Positions 1 through 7,836 of a stretch of 64,000 nt of DNA are shown here, in pieces (positions within the stretch are counted from its first letter, which is position 1; the number at the start of each line of letters is the position of its first letter). The translations under genes and the position numbers were made by a program. The notes under the pieces are model-generated. The model saw nothing but the letters and a program-made list of their open reading frames with translations, did not search any database and was not told the origin of the DNA. Source of the stretch: Streptomyces albogriseolus (GTDB lineage: Bacteria; Actinomycetota; Actinomycetes; Streptomycetales; Streptomycetaceae); NCBI GenBank assembly GCA_014650475.1, contig BMVA01000003.1, positions 310,001-374,000 on the forward strand, in the 5' to 3' direction.

Positions 1-204
1 CGTGCCTATGACCGCGCCTGGCAGGTCCAGGAAATCCTCACCGAGCGCGGACAGCACCGCAGTGCCGGAGCCGTCGACCTCGTGGTCGCCGCCACGGCCG
101 AGTTGCAAGGGCTGACCCTCCTGCACCGCGACCGGGACTTCGAGTGCATCGCCGCCGTCACCGGCCAGGCACTTCAGTGGTACGGACCGGACGCCGGCAA
201 GTGA
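1..204 (+). CDS. PIN-domain (VapC-like) ribonuclease toxin, 3' part only
   Basis: The last 67 codons of a gene that begins before the window. The visible part fits the C-terminal half of a PIN-domain ribonuclease: the helix AVDLVVAATAE and the segment LLHRDRDFECIA carry the acidic residues that bind Mg in VapC toxins. VapC proteins cleave tRNA or rRNA and pair with an upstream VapB antitoxin, which would lie outside the window. A strong hairpin follows the TGA. Function is inferred from half a domain only, so the subfamily is open. Confidence 0.7.
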   Translation, partial: RAYDRAWQVQEILTERGQHRSAGAVDLVVAATAELQGLTLLHRDRDFECIAAVTGQALQWYGPDAGK

Positions 205-257
205 GACGGGACAAGTGACGACTGCAGCTGGTGATGACGCCGGGCGGGCAGCGAGGC

Positions 258-298
258 GCGAGGCCGTGACCGGTCCTCCGTTCCGGTCACGGCCTCGC
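258..298. terminator. Bidirectional hairpin terminator between convergent genes
   Basis: Perfect 16-bp inverted repeat (arms 258-273 and 283-298, 9-base loop) between the stop of the PIN gene and the stop of arsI, which converge here. There is no T-tract, as is usual in Streptomyces. Confidence 0.75.
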
Positions 299-324
299 CG
301 GTGTGCGGGTCGGCCGTCGGCGGG

Positions 325-786
325 TCAGCAGCAGCCGGCGGCGTCGGCCGGTCCCTCGGCACCGGCGTCGGCGTCGGCGTCGGCGTCGGCAGAGCCGGCG
401 CTCCGCTTGGTCAGGGTGTCGGCGTCGGCCTTGACCACGTAGACCTCCCAGGGTTCCTGGCCGGGGCCGTGGACCCAGACCTTGTCCTGGAGGGCGTAGC
501 AGCAGGCCGTGTCGTTCTCCTCGGCCGTCGCCAGTCCCGCTTCGCTCAGCCGGGTGGTGGCCGCGTGGACGGCTTCCGTGCTGTCGACCTCGACCCCGAG
601 GTGATCCATACGTGTCGCCGTGCCCGGCTCCCCTTCGATCAGGACGAGCTTGAGCGGGGGTTCGGCGATGGCGAAGTTGGCGTAGCCGTCGCGCAGTTTG
701 GCGGGTTCGACGCCGAAGAGCTTGGTGTAGAAGGCGAGGGAAGCGGAGAGATCCGGGACCCGTAGGGCGAGTTGCACGCGGGACAT
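325..786 (-). CDS. arsI: ArsI C-As lyase, VOC-fold organoarsenical dioxygenase
   Basis: 153-residue protein of the vicinal-oxygen-chelate fold. ArsI is a cytosolic Fe(II) enzyme that cleaves the carbon-arsenic bond of trivalent methyl- or aryl-arsenicals and releases arsenite. The ligand set is visible: Gln5, His62 and Glu114 as metal ligands and the vicinal pair Cys95-Cys96 that binds the arsenical. This is the spacing of Thermomonospora ArsI shifted by three residues. The C-terminal tail is an Ala-Asp repeat ending in Gly-Cys-Cys, which may bind extra metalloid. A clear GGAGG precedes the ATG, 27 bases downstream of arsO, so the two are probably one transcript. The CadI/ArsI name is also used for cadmium-induced relatives. 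Confidence 0.88.
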   Translation of the reverse strand: MSRVQLALRVPDLSASLAFYTKLFGVEPAKLRDGYANFAIAEPPLKLVLIEGEPGTATRMDHLGVEVDSTEAVHAATTRLSEAGLATAEENDTACCYALQDKVWVHGPGQEPWEVYVVKADADTLTKRSAGSADADADADAGAEGPADAAGCC

Positions 787-813
787 GGTGAACCTCCTGG
801 AGGGGAGTGGTTG

Positions 814-2169
814 TCAGCAGCCGCCGGAGGCGGCCGGGGCGCCGGTGCCGATCTGCAGGGTGGCCGGGGCCGCGCAGCAGCCGCCGCCCTCGTCGCTCTG
901 CGCGGTGCCGGGTTCGTCGAACAGGCCGGCGCCGCCGCACACACCGGTCTCCGGCAGGGTCAGCTCGACGCGCTCGGCGGCCTCGTGGTCGCCGGCCAGG
1001 GCGGCGGTGATGGAGCGGACCTGCTCGTACCCGGTCAGGGCGAGGAAGGTGGGGGCGCGGCCGTAGGACTTCATGCCGGCCAGGTAGACGCCCTGCTCCG
1101 GGTGGGACAGCTCCTTCACGCCGTGGGGGTAGACCGTGCCGCAGGAGTGGACGTTCGGGTCGATCAGCGGGGCCAGCGCGGTCGGGGCCTCAAGGCGCTC
1201 GTCGAGACCGAGGCGGAGCTCGGAGAGGAAGGAGAGGTCGGGGCGGAAGCCGGTCAGGACGATGACCTCGTCGACCGGGTCCAGGCGCCGGCCGTCCTCG
1301 GCGACCAGGACCAGCCGGTCGTCGTCCCGTTCGACGGCCTCCGTGCGGAATCCGGTGACGGCGCTCGCGTGTCCCTCCTCGACGGCCGCCTTGGCCCGCA
1401 GGCCGAGTGCGCCGCGGGCCGGGAGCTGGTCGGCCTCACCACCGCCGTACGTGGCCTCGCCGATGCCCCGGCGCAGGATCCAGACCGCGTGCGTGCCCGG
1501 CTCCTCCTTCGCCAGGTCGGCCAGCAGGGCGAGCGCGGTGAAGGCGGAGGCGCCGGAGCCGACGACCGCCGTGCGCCTGCCGGCGTACCGGGCCCGGACC
1601 GCCGGGTCCTTGAGGTCCGGGACGCGGTAGGAGACGCGGTCGGCCGCCGTCCTCTCCCCCAGGGCGGGCAGGCCGTTGGCGCCCATCGGGCCGGGGGTGG
1701 ACCAGGTGCCGGAGGCGTCGATGACGGCGCGGGCGGTGATCCGCTCCTCGCCGCCGTCCGCCGTCCGGATGTGCACGGTGAAGGGCTGCTCCTCGCGGCC
1801 GGAGTCGACGATCCGGTCGCGGCCGGCCCGGGCCACGCCGGTGACGGTGGCCCCGTAGCGGACCTGGTCGCCGAGGGCGTCGGCGAGCGGCTGGAGGTAC
1901 TGCCCGGCCCAGTCGCCGCCGGTCGGGTACGTCGTCCCGTCGGGGCGTGTCCAGCCGGTCGGGGCCAGCAGCTTCTCGGCGGCGGGGTCGGTGACCTCGG
2001 CCCAGGGGGAGAACAGGCGGACGTGTGCCCACTCCCGTACGGCCGTCGCGGCCGACGCTCCTGCCTCCAGCACCAGCGGTTCGATGCCGCGCTCCACGAG
2101 GTGTGCGGCGGCGGCCAGGCCGACCGGGCCGGCTCCGACGACCACGACGGGCAGGTTCTGCTTCTCCAT
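814..2169 (-). CDS. arsO: ArsO-type FAD/NADPH-dependent monooxygenase
   Basis: 451-residue flavoprotein. The N-terminal Rossmann motif VVVVGAGPVGLAAAAHL binds FAD; a second GxGxSA motif (VVGSGASAFTALAL) near the middle should bind NADPH. ArsO proteins accompany ars operons of Streptomyces; the reaction is not firmly known, though oxidation of arsenicals has been proposed. The C-terminus is Cys-rich (GGGCC and GGC), unusual for the family and echoing the Cys tail of ArsI. The ATG at 2169 is chosen over longer frames because GGAAG sits 8 bases upstream and the FAD motif starts at residue 7. First gene of an arsO-arsI unit, divergent from a monooxygenase pseudogene across an operator-like palindrome. 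Confidence 0.8.
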   Translation of the reverse strand: MEKQNLPVVVVGAGPVGLAAAAHLVERGIEPLVLEAGASAATAVREWAHVRLFSPWAEVTDPAAEKLLAPTGWTRPDGTTYPTGGDWAGQYLQPLADALGDQVRYGATVTGVARAGRDRIVDSGREEQPFTVHIRTADGGEERITARAVIDASGTWSTPGPMGANGLPALGERTAADRVSYRVPDLKDPAVRARYAGRRTAVVGSGASAFTALALLADLAKEEPGTHAVWILRRGIGEATYGGGEADQLPARGALGLRAKAAVEEGHASAVTGFRTEAVERDDDRLVLVAEDGRRLDPVDEVIVLTGFRPDLSFLSELRLGLDERLEAPTALAPLIDPNVHSCGTVYPHGVKELSHPEQGVYLAGMKSYGRAPTFLALTGYEQVRSITAALAGDHEAAERVELTLPETGVCGGAGLFDEPGTAQSDEGGGCCAAPATLQIGTGAPAASGGC

Positions 2170-2355
2170 GACGGTGCTTCCTTCGGTTCGTCGCTCGGGG
2201 AGGGAGGTCGGAGCGGTGGACGGTTCAGGGGAGGGGGCGTGCGGTGCCGAGGCACGCTGTGCACTGCGGCGCCGAGCCTGGGCCCGGCAGGTGAGCGGCC
2301 ACGGCTCGCTGCTTCGATGTTCGTCAATGGCTTGCGCCGTCAGCATGGCACCTGT

Positions 2356-2387
2356 TTCGATGAACGTCAAGATAGACATGCATCGAA
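2356..2387. promoter_or_regulatory. Candidate ArsR operator (copy 1), divergent promoter
   Basis: 32-bp imperfect palindrome with outer arms TTCGATG and CATCGAA around GTCAA-ATAGAC, lying between arsO and the divergent monooxygenase gene. A second copy with the same skeleton, TTCGA-N5-GTCAA-N-ATAGAC-N5-TCGAA, overlaps the start of arsR at 3515-3546. Such palindromes are typical ArsR/SmtB operators. That ArsR from 3539 binds both is inference. Confidence 0.65.
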
Positions 2388-2405
2388 ATCGGGAGGGTGC
2401 GAGCC

Positions 2406-3487
2406 ATGGAGTATGTGGATGTCGCAGTGATCGGAGGCGGGCAGTCCGGCCTGGCCACCGCACACGCACTACGCGGACAGGGGCTGGAGCCGGTGGTCCT
2501 GGAGGCGTCGGCACAGGCGGCCGGGTATGGCCGCGGTACTACGACAGCCTCACCCTGTTCTCCCCAGCCGGCCACAGCTCGCTGCCCGGGCTGCCGTTCG
2601 GCGGCGATCCGGAGCGCTACCCGCACCGGGACGAGGTCGTCGCCTACCTGCTGCGTTACGCCGACCGCCTGGACGCCGACATCCGCACCGGAGTGCGCGT
2701 CGCGGAGGTGGCCACCGCGGACGGGGGCTTCACCCTCACCCTGGAGGACGGCGGCCGCCTCTCGGCCCGGGGCGTCGTGGCGGCGTCCGGGACCTTCGGT
2801 CGCCCCTATCGCCCTGCTCTTCCAGGACTGGAGAAGTTCGCGGGGGCCGTGCTGCACGCCGCCGACTACCGAGCGCCCCAGCCCTCCGCCGGACCGGGGG
2901 TCCCCCCGGCCGGAGGCCGGGGGAGGGTGGTGGTCGTCGGGGCCGGGAACTCCGCGGTGCAGATCGCCGCCGAACTGGCGGCACACGCCCGGGTCACCCT
3001 CGCGGCGCGCCATCCGGTGCGCTTCACCAGGCAGCGCGTACTGGGCCGGGATCTCCACTGGTGGCTGAAGGTGACAGGAATCGACGTTCTGCCCGTGGGC
3101 CGTTTCCTGCGCACGCCGCCGGCGCAGCCGGTGATCGACGACGGCCGCTACCGCGCCGCCGTCACGGCCGGCGCCCCGGACGTGCGCCCCGTGTTCCGCG
3201 AGATGGAGGGCACGAAGGTGACCTGGACCGACGGCAGCACCGAGGAGGTGGACACCATCGTCCTCGCCACCGGCTACCGCCCCGACCTCGGCTATCTGCG
3301 CCCGGTCGGCGCCCTCGACGCCGAGGGCCGCCCGCGGCACCGGGAGGGCGTGTCGGCCACCCACCCCGGCCTCGCCTACGTCGGACTGGAGTGGCAGCGC
3401 AGCCTCTCCTCCAACTCCCTGCGAGGGGTCGGCAGGGACGCCACCCGCATCGCCGCCCGTCTCGCCGCCCGGCTTCGCGCCCGCTGA
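2406..3487 (+). pseudogene. Flavin monooxygenase (ArsO-like), broken by a one-base frameshift
   Basis: The frame opens at ATG 2406 behind GGAGG with an FAD motif (DVAVIGGGQSGLATAHAL), runs 40 codons to a Gly at 2523-2525, then leaves homology. The rest, beginning WPRYYDSLTLFSPAG, continues in another frame from 2528 to the TGA at 3487, including the NADPH motif VVVGAGNSAVQIAAELA and the ATGYRPD segment. One base is missing around 2526-2527: the neighbouring arsO-type gene at 3995-5059 aligns straight through this point (GGAWQHTWDSLHLFSPA). It is either a true pseudogene or a sequencing error; the rest of the frame is undamaged, so the lesion is recent or artefactual. It probably shared a transcript with arsR. 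Confidence 0.82.
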
Positions 3488-3514
3488 CCCCGACCCTGAC
3501 CCTGGGCACCTTGG

Positions 3515-3546
3515 TTCGACGTGTGTCAACATAGACGTATGTCGAA
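3515..3546. promoter_or_regulatory. Candidate ArsR operator (copy 2), overlapping the arsR start codon
   Basis: 32-bp palindrome with arms TTCGAC and GTCGAA, matching the copy at 2356-2387 in all conserved positions. It covers the ATG of arsR at 3539, and no ribosome binding site is present, so arsR is probably translated from a leaderless transcript and autorepressed by a protein sitting on its own start. Confidence 0.65.
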
Positions 3547-3904
3547 CGTCAAGGCGCTGCCGCTTCTGGAACCCGAGGGCCCCGACGCCGTGGCGCCGTG
3601 CTGCCCGCCGTTGAGTGAGCGCCCCTTCACCGCCGAGGAGGCCGAGCGGACGGCACGCATGTTCAAGGCGCTCGGGGACCCGGTACGACTGCGCCTCTTC
3701 TCGGCCGTCGCCTCCCACGAGGGCGGTGAGGCGTGCGTGTGCGACATCTCCGACGTCGGCGTCTCCCAGCCGACCGTCTCCCACCACCTCAAGAAGCTCA
3801 AGGAGGCCGGCCTGCTCACCTCCGAGCGGCGCGGCACCTGGGTCTACTACCGGGTCGAGCCGTCGGTGGTGGCCGCGATGGGACAACTGCTCGCCGTCCG
3901 GTAG
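3539..3904 (+). CDS. arsR: ArsR-family arsenite-responsive repressor
   Basis: 121-residue winged-helix repressor. The recognition helix is in VSQPTVSHHLKKLKEAGLL, followed by the beta-wing RRGTWVYYRV. Vicinal Cys21-Cys22 in the N-terminal arm plus Cys66/Cys68 in ACVCDI give the three-thiol arsenite site of the Corynebacterium-type ArsR. Arsenite binding releases the protein from DNA. The ATG at 3539 is preferred over an in-frame GTG at 3521 because residue 1 then lies on the family start; neither has a Shine-Dalgarno sequence. It lies 51 bases after the broken monooxygenase gene. Confidence 0.85.
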   Translation: MSNVKALPLLEPEGPDAVAPCCPPLSERPFTAEEAERTARMFKALGDPVRLRLFSAVASHEGGEACVCDISDVGVSQPTVSHHLKKLKEAGLLTSERRGTWVYYRVEPSVVAAMGQLLAVR

Positions 3905-3994
3905 CCCCGCTCGGCCACGCCCTTCCCGACCAACGCCCCTCATCGCCGCGTCCGCGCCCTCGCGACGGATCGCCCGCGGATCACCTCGTCACGG

Positions 3995-5059
3995 TCAGCT
4001 TGCCGCGCCGAGGAGTTCGGCGACAGCGCGGGCCGCGTCGCGGGCCGGTCGTCCGACGCCGATGAGTGTGGCGGAGGCGGGGCCGGTCCAGTCGCCGTAG
4101 CCGAGGAGGTGCAGACGTGGCTCGTCCACGGCCCGTGTGCCCAGCGTGGCGATGTGCCCGCGCCGGCCGCGCAGGCCGAGGGGCGCCAGGTGTGAGAGGG
4201 CCGGGCGGAAGCCGGTGCACCAGATCACCGCGTCGGCGGGCGCCCGCGTGCCGTCGGCCCAGACGGCGCCCTCAGGGTCGAGGCGTTCGAACATGGGCGA
4301 CGCCTTGAGCCGCCCGGCGTCGCGCGCCTCGCGCACCGGCGGTACGGCGACGATGTCGCCCAGTGAGGCGACGCCTCCCGTGTCGGGGCGGCCGGCGTCG
4401 AGGGCGCGGCGGCGGGCGGTCGCCGCGTCGAAGAGGGCACGGCCGTCGATGTCGTCGGGGAGGTAGCGGGGCGGACGCCGGGTCACCCAGGTCAGTTCGG
4501 TGTCGTACGCGAGGTCGGCGGCGATCTGGGCGCCCGAGTTGCCGCCTCCGACGACGATCACGCGCCGGCCCGCGAAGTCCCGCGGTCTGCGGTAGGAGAC
4601 GGTGTGCAGTTGACGGCCCTGGAAGTCGTCGCGGCCCGGGACGGCGGGGAGGAAGGGGCGCCACCAGGTGCCGGTGGCGCTGATCACCGCGCGGGCGTGC
4701 CAGGTGCCGGAGTCGGTCTCGACCCTCAGCAGCCGTCCGTCGTCGTGCACGCCGATGACCCGGACCGGCCGTTGTACGGGGAGGTCGTACCGCTGCTCGT
4801 AGTCGCTCAGGTAGGCCACCACGTGCCCGGCCTCGGGGTATTCCTCGCCCGGCTGCGGCGGCATGAGGCGGCCGGGAAGGGAGGAGAAGGCGGCGGGGGA
4901 GAACAGGTGCAGGGAGTCCCAGGTGTGCTGCCAGGCTCCGCCGGGGGCGGCCTGGGCGTCGAGGACGACGAAGTCCAGGCCCTGGCGGCGCAGGTGGTAG
5001 CCGGCGGCGAGCCCTGCCTGGCCGCCGCCGATCACCACCACATCGGTGTGCTGTGTCAT
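3995..5059 (-). CDS. arsO: Second ArsO-type flavin monooxygenase
   Basis: 354 residues with FAD motif VVVIGGGQAGLAAGYHL at the N-terminus, NADPH motif VIVVGGGNSGAQIAADL near residue 180 and the late motif WCTGFRPALSHL. It is collinear with the frameshifted gene at 2406-3487 and shorter than the Cys-tailed arsO at 814-2169. The start at 5059 puts the FAD motif at residue 7; the ribosome binding site is weak (GGGCGG). It lies 133 bases downstream of acr3 on the same strand and is likely the third gene of the arsR2-acr3 unit. Substrate is not provable from sequence. Confidence 0.72.
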   Translation of the reverse strand: MTQHTDVVVIGGGQAGLAAGYHLRRQGLDFVVLDAQAAPGGAWQHTWDSLHLFSPAAFSSLPGRLMPPQPGEEYPEAGHVVAYLSDYEQRYDLPVQRPVRVIGVHDDGRLLRVETDSGTWHARAVISATGTWWRPFLPAVPGRDDFQGRQLHTVSYRRPRDFAGRRVIVVGGGNSGAQIAADLAYDTELTWVTRRPPRYLPDDIDGRALFDAATARRRALDAGRPDTGGVASLGDIVAVPPVREARDAGRLKASPMFERLDPEGAVWADGTRAPADAVIWCTGFRPALSHLAPLGLRGRRGHIATLGTRAVDEPRLHLLGYGDWTGPASATLIGVGRPARDAARAVAELLGAAS

Positions 5060-5192
5060 GCCGCCCGCACCGCCGCGCACGCGGTGCACCGGACGGTGCG
5101 GGCCGTGACCTCGCCGGGTCGTCCGGAGAGGGTCCCCTCACGCACGACGGCCGTGCCGGTCGTTCCCTGTGCGCGGCGGTCCAGGCGGTGCA

Positions 5193-6311
5193 TCAGCGGT
5201 CCCTGCCCTCAGTGCCCTCGGTGGTCAGGGCGGACGGGGCGAACTTCTTGCGCCAGGCCAGGGACACGTAGACCAGGCCGATCAGGACGGGCACCTCGAT
5301 GAGCGGTCCCACGACGCCGGAGAGGGCCTGGCCGGAGCTGACGCCGAAGGTGGCGATGGCGACGGCGATGGCCAGCTCGAAGTTGTTGCCGGCGGCCGTG
5401 AAGGCGAGGGTGGCCGTGCGGTCGTAGGCGAGGCCGATCGCCTTGCCCAGCAGGAAGGTGCCGGCCCACATCACGGCGAAGTACACCAGCAGCGGCAGGG
5501 CGATGCGGGCGACGTCGAGAGGCTGGGAGGTGATGGTCCTGCCCTGCAGGGCGAAGAGGATGACGATCGTGAAGAGGAGGCCGTAGAGCGCCCAGGGGCC
5601 GATCTTCGGCAGGAAGCCGGACTCGTACCTCTCGCGGCCGAGCTTCTTCTCGCCGACGCGGCGGGTGAGGAAGCCGGCCAGCAGCGGGACGCCGAGGAAG
5701 ATGACGACGTTCACCGCGATCTTCCCCATGGAGATGTCGAGGTGTTCGCCGTCGCCCAGGCCGAGCCAGCCCGGCAGCAGGTCGAGGTAGAACCAGCCGA
5801 GCAGGCCGAACGCCAGGACCTGGAAGACCGAGTTCAGCGCGACCAGGACGGCCGCCGCCTCGCGGTCGCCGCAGGCGAGGTCGTTCCAGATGATGACCAT
5901 GGCGATGCAGCGGGCCAGGCCGACGATGATCAGACCGGTGCGGTACTCGGGCAGGTCGGGCAGGAAGATCCACGCGAGCGCGAACATCACCGCCGGGCCG
6001 ACGACCCAGTTGATCACCAGCGACGACGCCATGAGCCTGCGGTCGCCGGTGACGGCGTCGAGCCTGTCGTAGCGGACCTTGGCGAGCACCGGATACATCA
6101 TGATCAGCAGGCCGATGGCGATCGGCAGCGAGATGCCGCCGACCTCGACCTTGGCGAGGGTGTCGTTCAGGCCCGGGACGGCCCGGCCCAGACCGAGGCC
6201 CACCGCCATGGCGATGAGGATCCAGACGGCGAGGAAGCGGTCGAGCGTCGACAGCTTCGCGACGACGGAGGACTCCTCGGCGGTCGTCGCGGGTGCGTCG
6301 GTGCGGGTCAC
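5193..6311 (-). CDS. acr3: ACR3-family arsenite efflux permease
   Basis: 372-residue inner-membrane carrier with about ten hydrophobic spans. The family-defining Cys is in LARCIAMVIIWNDLACGD (fourth span) and the essential Glu in FTAAGNNFELAIAVAIATFG (ninth span). ACR3 exports arsenite using the proton-motive force. GTG start at 6311 overlaps the arsR2 stop by four bases (GTGA), so expression is translationally coupled to the repressor gene. This is the arsenite exit route for the arsenite made by ArsC and ArsI. Confidence 0.92.
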   Translation of the reverse strand: MTRTDAPATTAEESSVVAKLSTLDRFLAVWILIAMAVGLGLGRAVPGLNDTLAKVEVGGISLPIAIGLLIMMYPVLAKVRYDRLDAVTGDRRLMASSLVINWVVGPAVMFALAWIFLPDLPEYRTGLIIVGLARCIAMVIIWNDLACGDREAAAVLVALNSVFQVLAFGLLGWFYLDLLPGWLGLGDGEHLDISMGKIAVNVVIFLGVPLLAGFLTRRVGEKKLGRERYESGFLPKIGPWALYGLLFTIVILFALQGRTITSQPLDVARIALPLLVYFAVMWAGTFLLGKAIGLAYDRTATLAFTAAGNNFELAIAVAIATFGVSSGQALSGVVGPLIEVPVLIGLVYVSLAWRKKFAPSALTTEGTEGRDR

Positions 6312-6616
6312 GGACAGGCCCTCTTGTTCTCGGCGGCGGTGCGGGCGGACTCGGCCAGCTCGGCGAACTGGCCGGCGAGCGAGGCGATGACGTCCGGACG
6401 GAGCTTGTAGTACGTGTAGCGGCCGCACGGCTCCGTATCGACGACACCGGCCTCGCGCAGCACCCTCAGGTGGTTGGAGAGGTTGGTCTGCCGGGCGCCC
6501 GTCTCCTCCACGAGGTGGGTGGTGCACAGCGTCTCTTGGGCGAGCAGAGTCACGATCCGCAGCCTGAGCGGGTCCGCCAGAACCCGGATCAGGTCAGTGT
6601 CGACTGACATCATCAT
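6308..6616 (-). CDS. arsR: Second ArsR-family repressor
   Basis: 102-residue winged-helix protein. Helix-turn-helix around RQTNLSNHLRVLREAGVV, wing around GRYTYYKL. Cysteines are at 31, 64 and 101, a different layout from the first ArsR, so its metalloid site evolved separately. The gene begins with three Met codons (6616, 6613, 6610) and no Shine-Dalgarno, suggesting a leaderless message. It heads arsR2-acr3 and is divergent from arsC, so one operator in between may control both. Confidence 0.85.
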   Translation of the reverse strand: MMMSVDTDLIRVLADPLRLRIVTLLAQETLCTTHLVEETGARQTNLSNHLRVLREAGVVDTEPCGRYTYYKLRPDVIASLAGQFAELAESARTAAENKRACP

Positions 6617-6708
6617 GTGCTGATACTGTCACATCAGTGGTGGCTGACACCACCAGGTGCTGACCTCATGAGCGCCCGATGCCGTCGCGAGACAAGAGAG
6701 ACCTCCTG
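6617..6708. promoter_or_regulatory. Divergent arsR2/arsC control region
   Basis: 92 bases between the two genes. It holds the inverted repeat CTGAT-N8-ATCAG (6620-6637) and an overlapping TGTCA-N13-TGACA (6627-6649), the best candidates for the ArsR2 operator. The sequence differs from the 32-bp palindromes at 2356 and 3515, so the two ArsR proteins probably have separate targets. Confidence 0.5.
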
Positions 6709-7116
6709 ATGTCCGACAAGCCCTCCGTGCTGTTCGTCTGTGTCCACAACGCCGGTCGCTCGCAGATGGCCGCCGCGTGGCTGACCCACCTGGCCGGGGA
6801 CCGCGTCGAGGTCCGTTCCGCCGGCTCGAACCCGGGCGACAGCGTCAACCCCGCCGCCGTCGAGGCGATGCGCGAGGTCGGCATCGACATCTCCGCCGAG
6901 GTGCCGAAGATGCTGACCGTGGACGCGGTCAAGGAGTCCGACGTCTGCATCACCATGGGCTGCGGCGACACCTGTCCGGTCTTCCCGGGCAAGCGGTACC
7001 TGGACTGGCAGCTGGACGACCCGGCCGGCCAGGGCGTGGAGGCCGTCCGCCCGATCCGCGACCAGATCAAGGTGCTGGTGGAGGGGCTGATCGAGGAGAT
7101 CGCGCCGGAGGTCTGA
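6709..7116 (+). CDS. arsC: Thioredoxin-linked arsenate reductase
   Basis: 135-residue low-molecular-weight phosphatase-fold reductase. The P-loop CVHNAGRS has catalytic Cys11, the redox relay is Cys80/Cys85/Cys89 in CITMGCGDTCPVFPGK, and the Asp-Pro acid lies near 104. It reduces arsenate to arsenite, which ACR3 exports, and is recycled by thioredoxin. The start at 6709 has GAGAGA upstream and fits family length; an ATG at 6679 would add ten residues. The last codons of the gene are tandemly repeated downstream. Confidence 0.93.
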   Translation: MSDKPSVLFVCVHNAGRSQMAAAWLTHLAGDRVEVRSAGSNPGDSVNPAAVEAMREVGIDISAEVPKMLTVDAVKESDVCITMGCGDTCPVFPGKRYLDWQLDDPAGQGVEAVRPIRDQIKVLVEGLIEEIAPEV

Positions 7117-7159
7117 AGGAGATCGCGCCGGAGGTCTGAGCGAGGAGATCGCGCCGGAG
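7095..7159 (+). repeat. Tandem 22-23-bp repeat of the arsC 3' end
   Basis: The unit GGAGATCGCGCCGGAGGTCT plus GA, which encodes the end and stop of arsC, occurs at 7095-7116, again at 7118-7139, and as a 16-base partial copy at 7144-7159. This looks like slipped-strand duplication. Confidence 0.85.
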
Positions 7160-7167
7160 CCGCGGTC

Positions 7168-7272
7168 ATGAGCGCCCCGACGGACGTCCGCGACGTCATC
7201 GTCATCGGCTCGGGCGCAGCGGGCCGCGCCCGCGGCAGGACGAACGGCCAAACGGTCGTTGCTGCGTCGTAG
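7168..7272 (+). pseudogene. Thioredoxin reductase (ArsT/TrxB) 5' remnant
   Basis: A 34-codon frame starting MSAPTDVRDVIVIGSGAAG. This is the N-terminus and FAD-binding GxGxxG of a thioredoxin reductase, the gene usually found after arsC in Streptomyces ars clusters. Homology stops after the Gly motif and the frame closes at TAG 7270-7272; about 90% of the enzyme is missing. The deletion endpoint near 7225 marks a recombination junction with the toxin-antitoxin region. The 120 bases after it (7273-7392) hold nothing I recognise. Confidence 0.65.
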
Positions 7273-7392
7273 AACCTGTGCGGGACAACCGGGCACGCGC
7301 CGTGGCAGCCCTGCACCGCCTGCCCGTCCCGAAGGACTCCGGACGCACCCCGCTCATCGCGCATCTCGACAAGAGGGAACACAACTCCCGCG

Positions 7393-7836
7393 TCAGAGCG
7401 GAAGATCGTCCGGGAGTACCCGGAACACCTTGTGACGGCCCAACGGCCGTACGGCCCGGAAATCCCGTCGGTCGAGAGTGAGGATCGCGTCCGTGTCGTA
7501 GTCGGCCGCAAGCGCCACGTTCACCGCGTCGGCGAGGTCCAGGTCGAGCCCGCCGTAGCGGACCCGGACGGACTGGGCGGCACCCAAGTGGTCCTCCGTG
7601 ATCTCCGGCACCACGACACGACCCCGGCTCATCCAGCGCCGCAGGTCGTCGACCGCGCTCAGAGCGGCCTCGCGCCCCAACTCACGCGTGGCCACGTGAT
7701 CAAGTTCCGCCAGGAGGAGCGGGGACATGATCAGAAGACCGGCCGCCATGATCGACTCGTTCGCGCCCCTGTGCTCCGGGTGGGTCGCGTCAAGAGCGGC
7801 CAGAAGGCCGGATGTATCAGCGATGACGATGATCAC
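7393..7836 (-). CDS. PIN-domain toxin of a type II toxin-antitoxin pair
   Basis: 147-residue VapC-type ribonuclease. The four acid clusters of the PIN fold are present: IADTSGLLAAL with Asp near 7, the LLLAELDHV helix with Glu/Asp, DLDLADAVNVALAA, and ILTLDRRDF. The start overlaps the upstream antitoxin stop by four bases (ATGA), the standard coupling of such pairs. The target RNA cannot be told from sequence. Confidence 0.85.
   Translation of the reverse strand: MIIVIADTSGLLAALDATHPEHRGANESIMAAGLLIMSPLLLAELDHVATRELGREAALSAVDDLRRWMSRGRVVVPEITEDHLGAAQSVRVRYGGLDLDLADAVNVALAADYDTDAILTLDRRDFRAVRPLGRHKVFRVLPDDLPL

Noticed and set aside
772-2430. Long plus-strand frame opposite arsO.
   Set aside because: Low-complexity Gly/Val/Arg composition, no motif or start signal; a shadow of arsO.
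3521-3538. GTG at 3521 as an upstream start for arsR.
   Set aside because: No ribosome binding site and the six extra residues are not family-like; ATG 3539 preferred.
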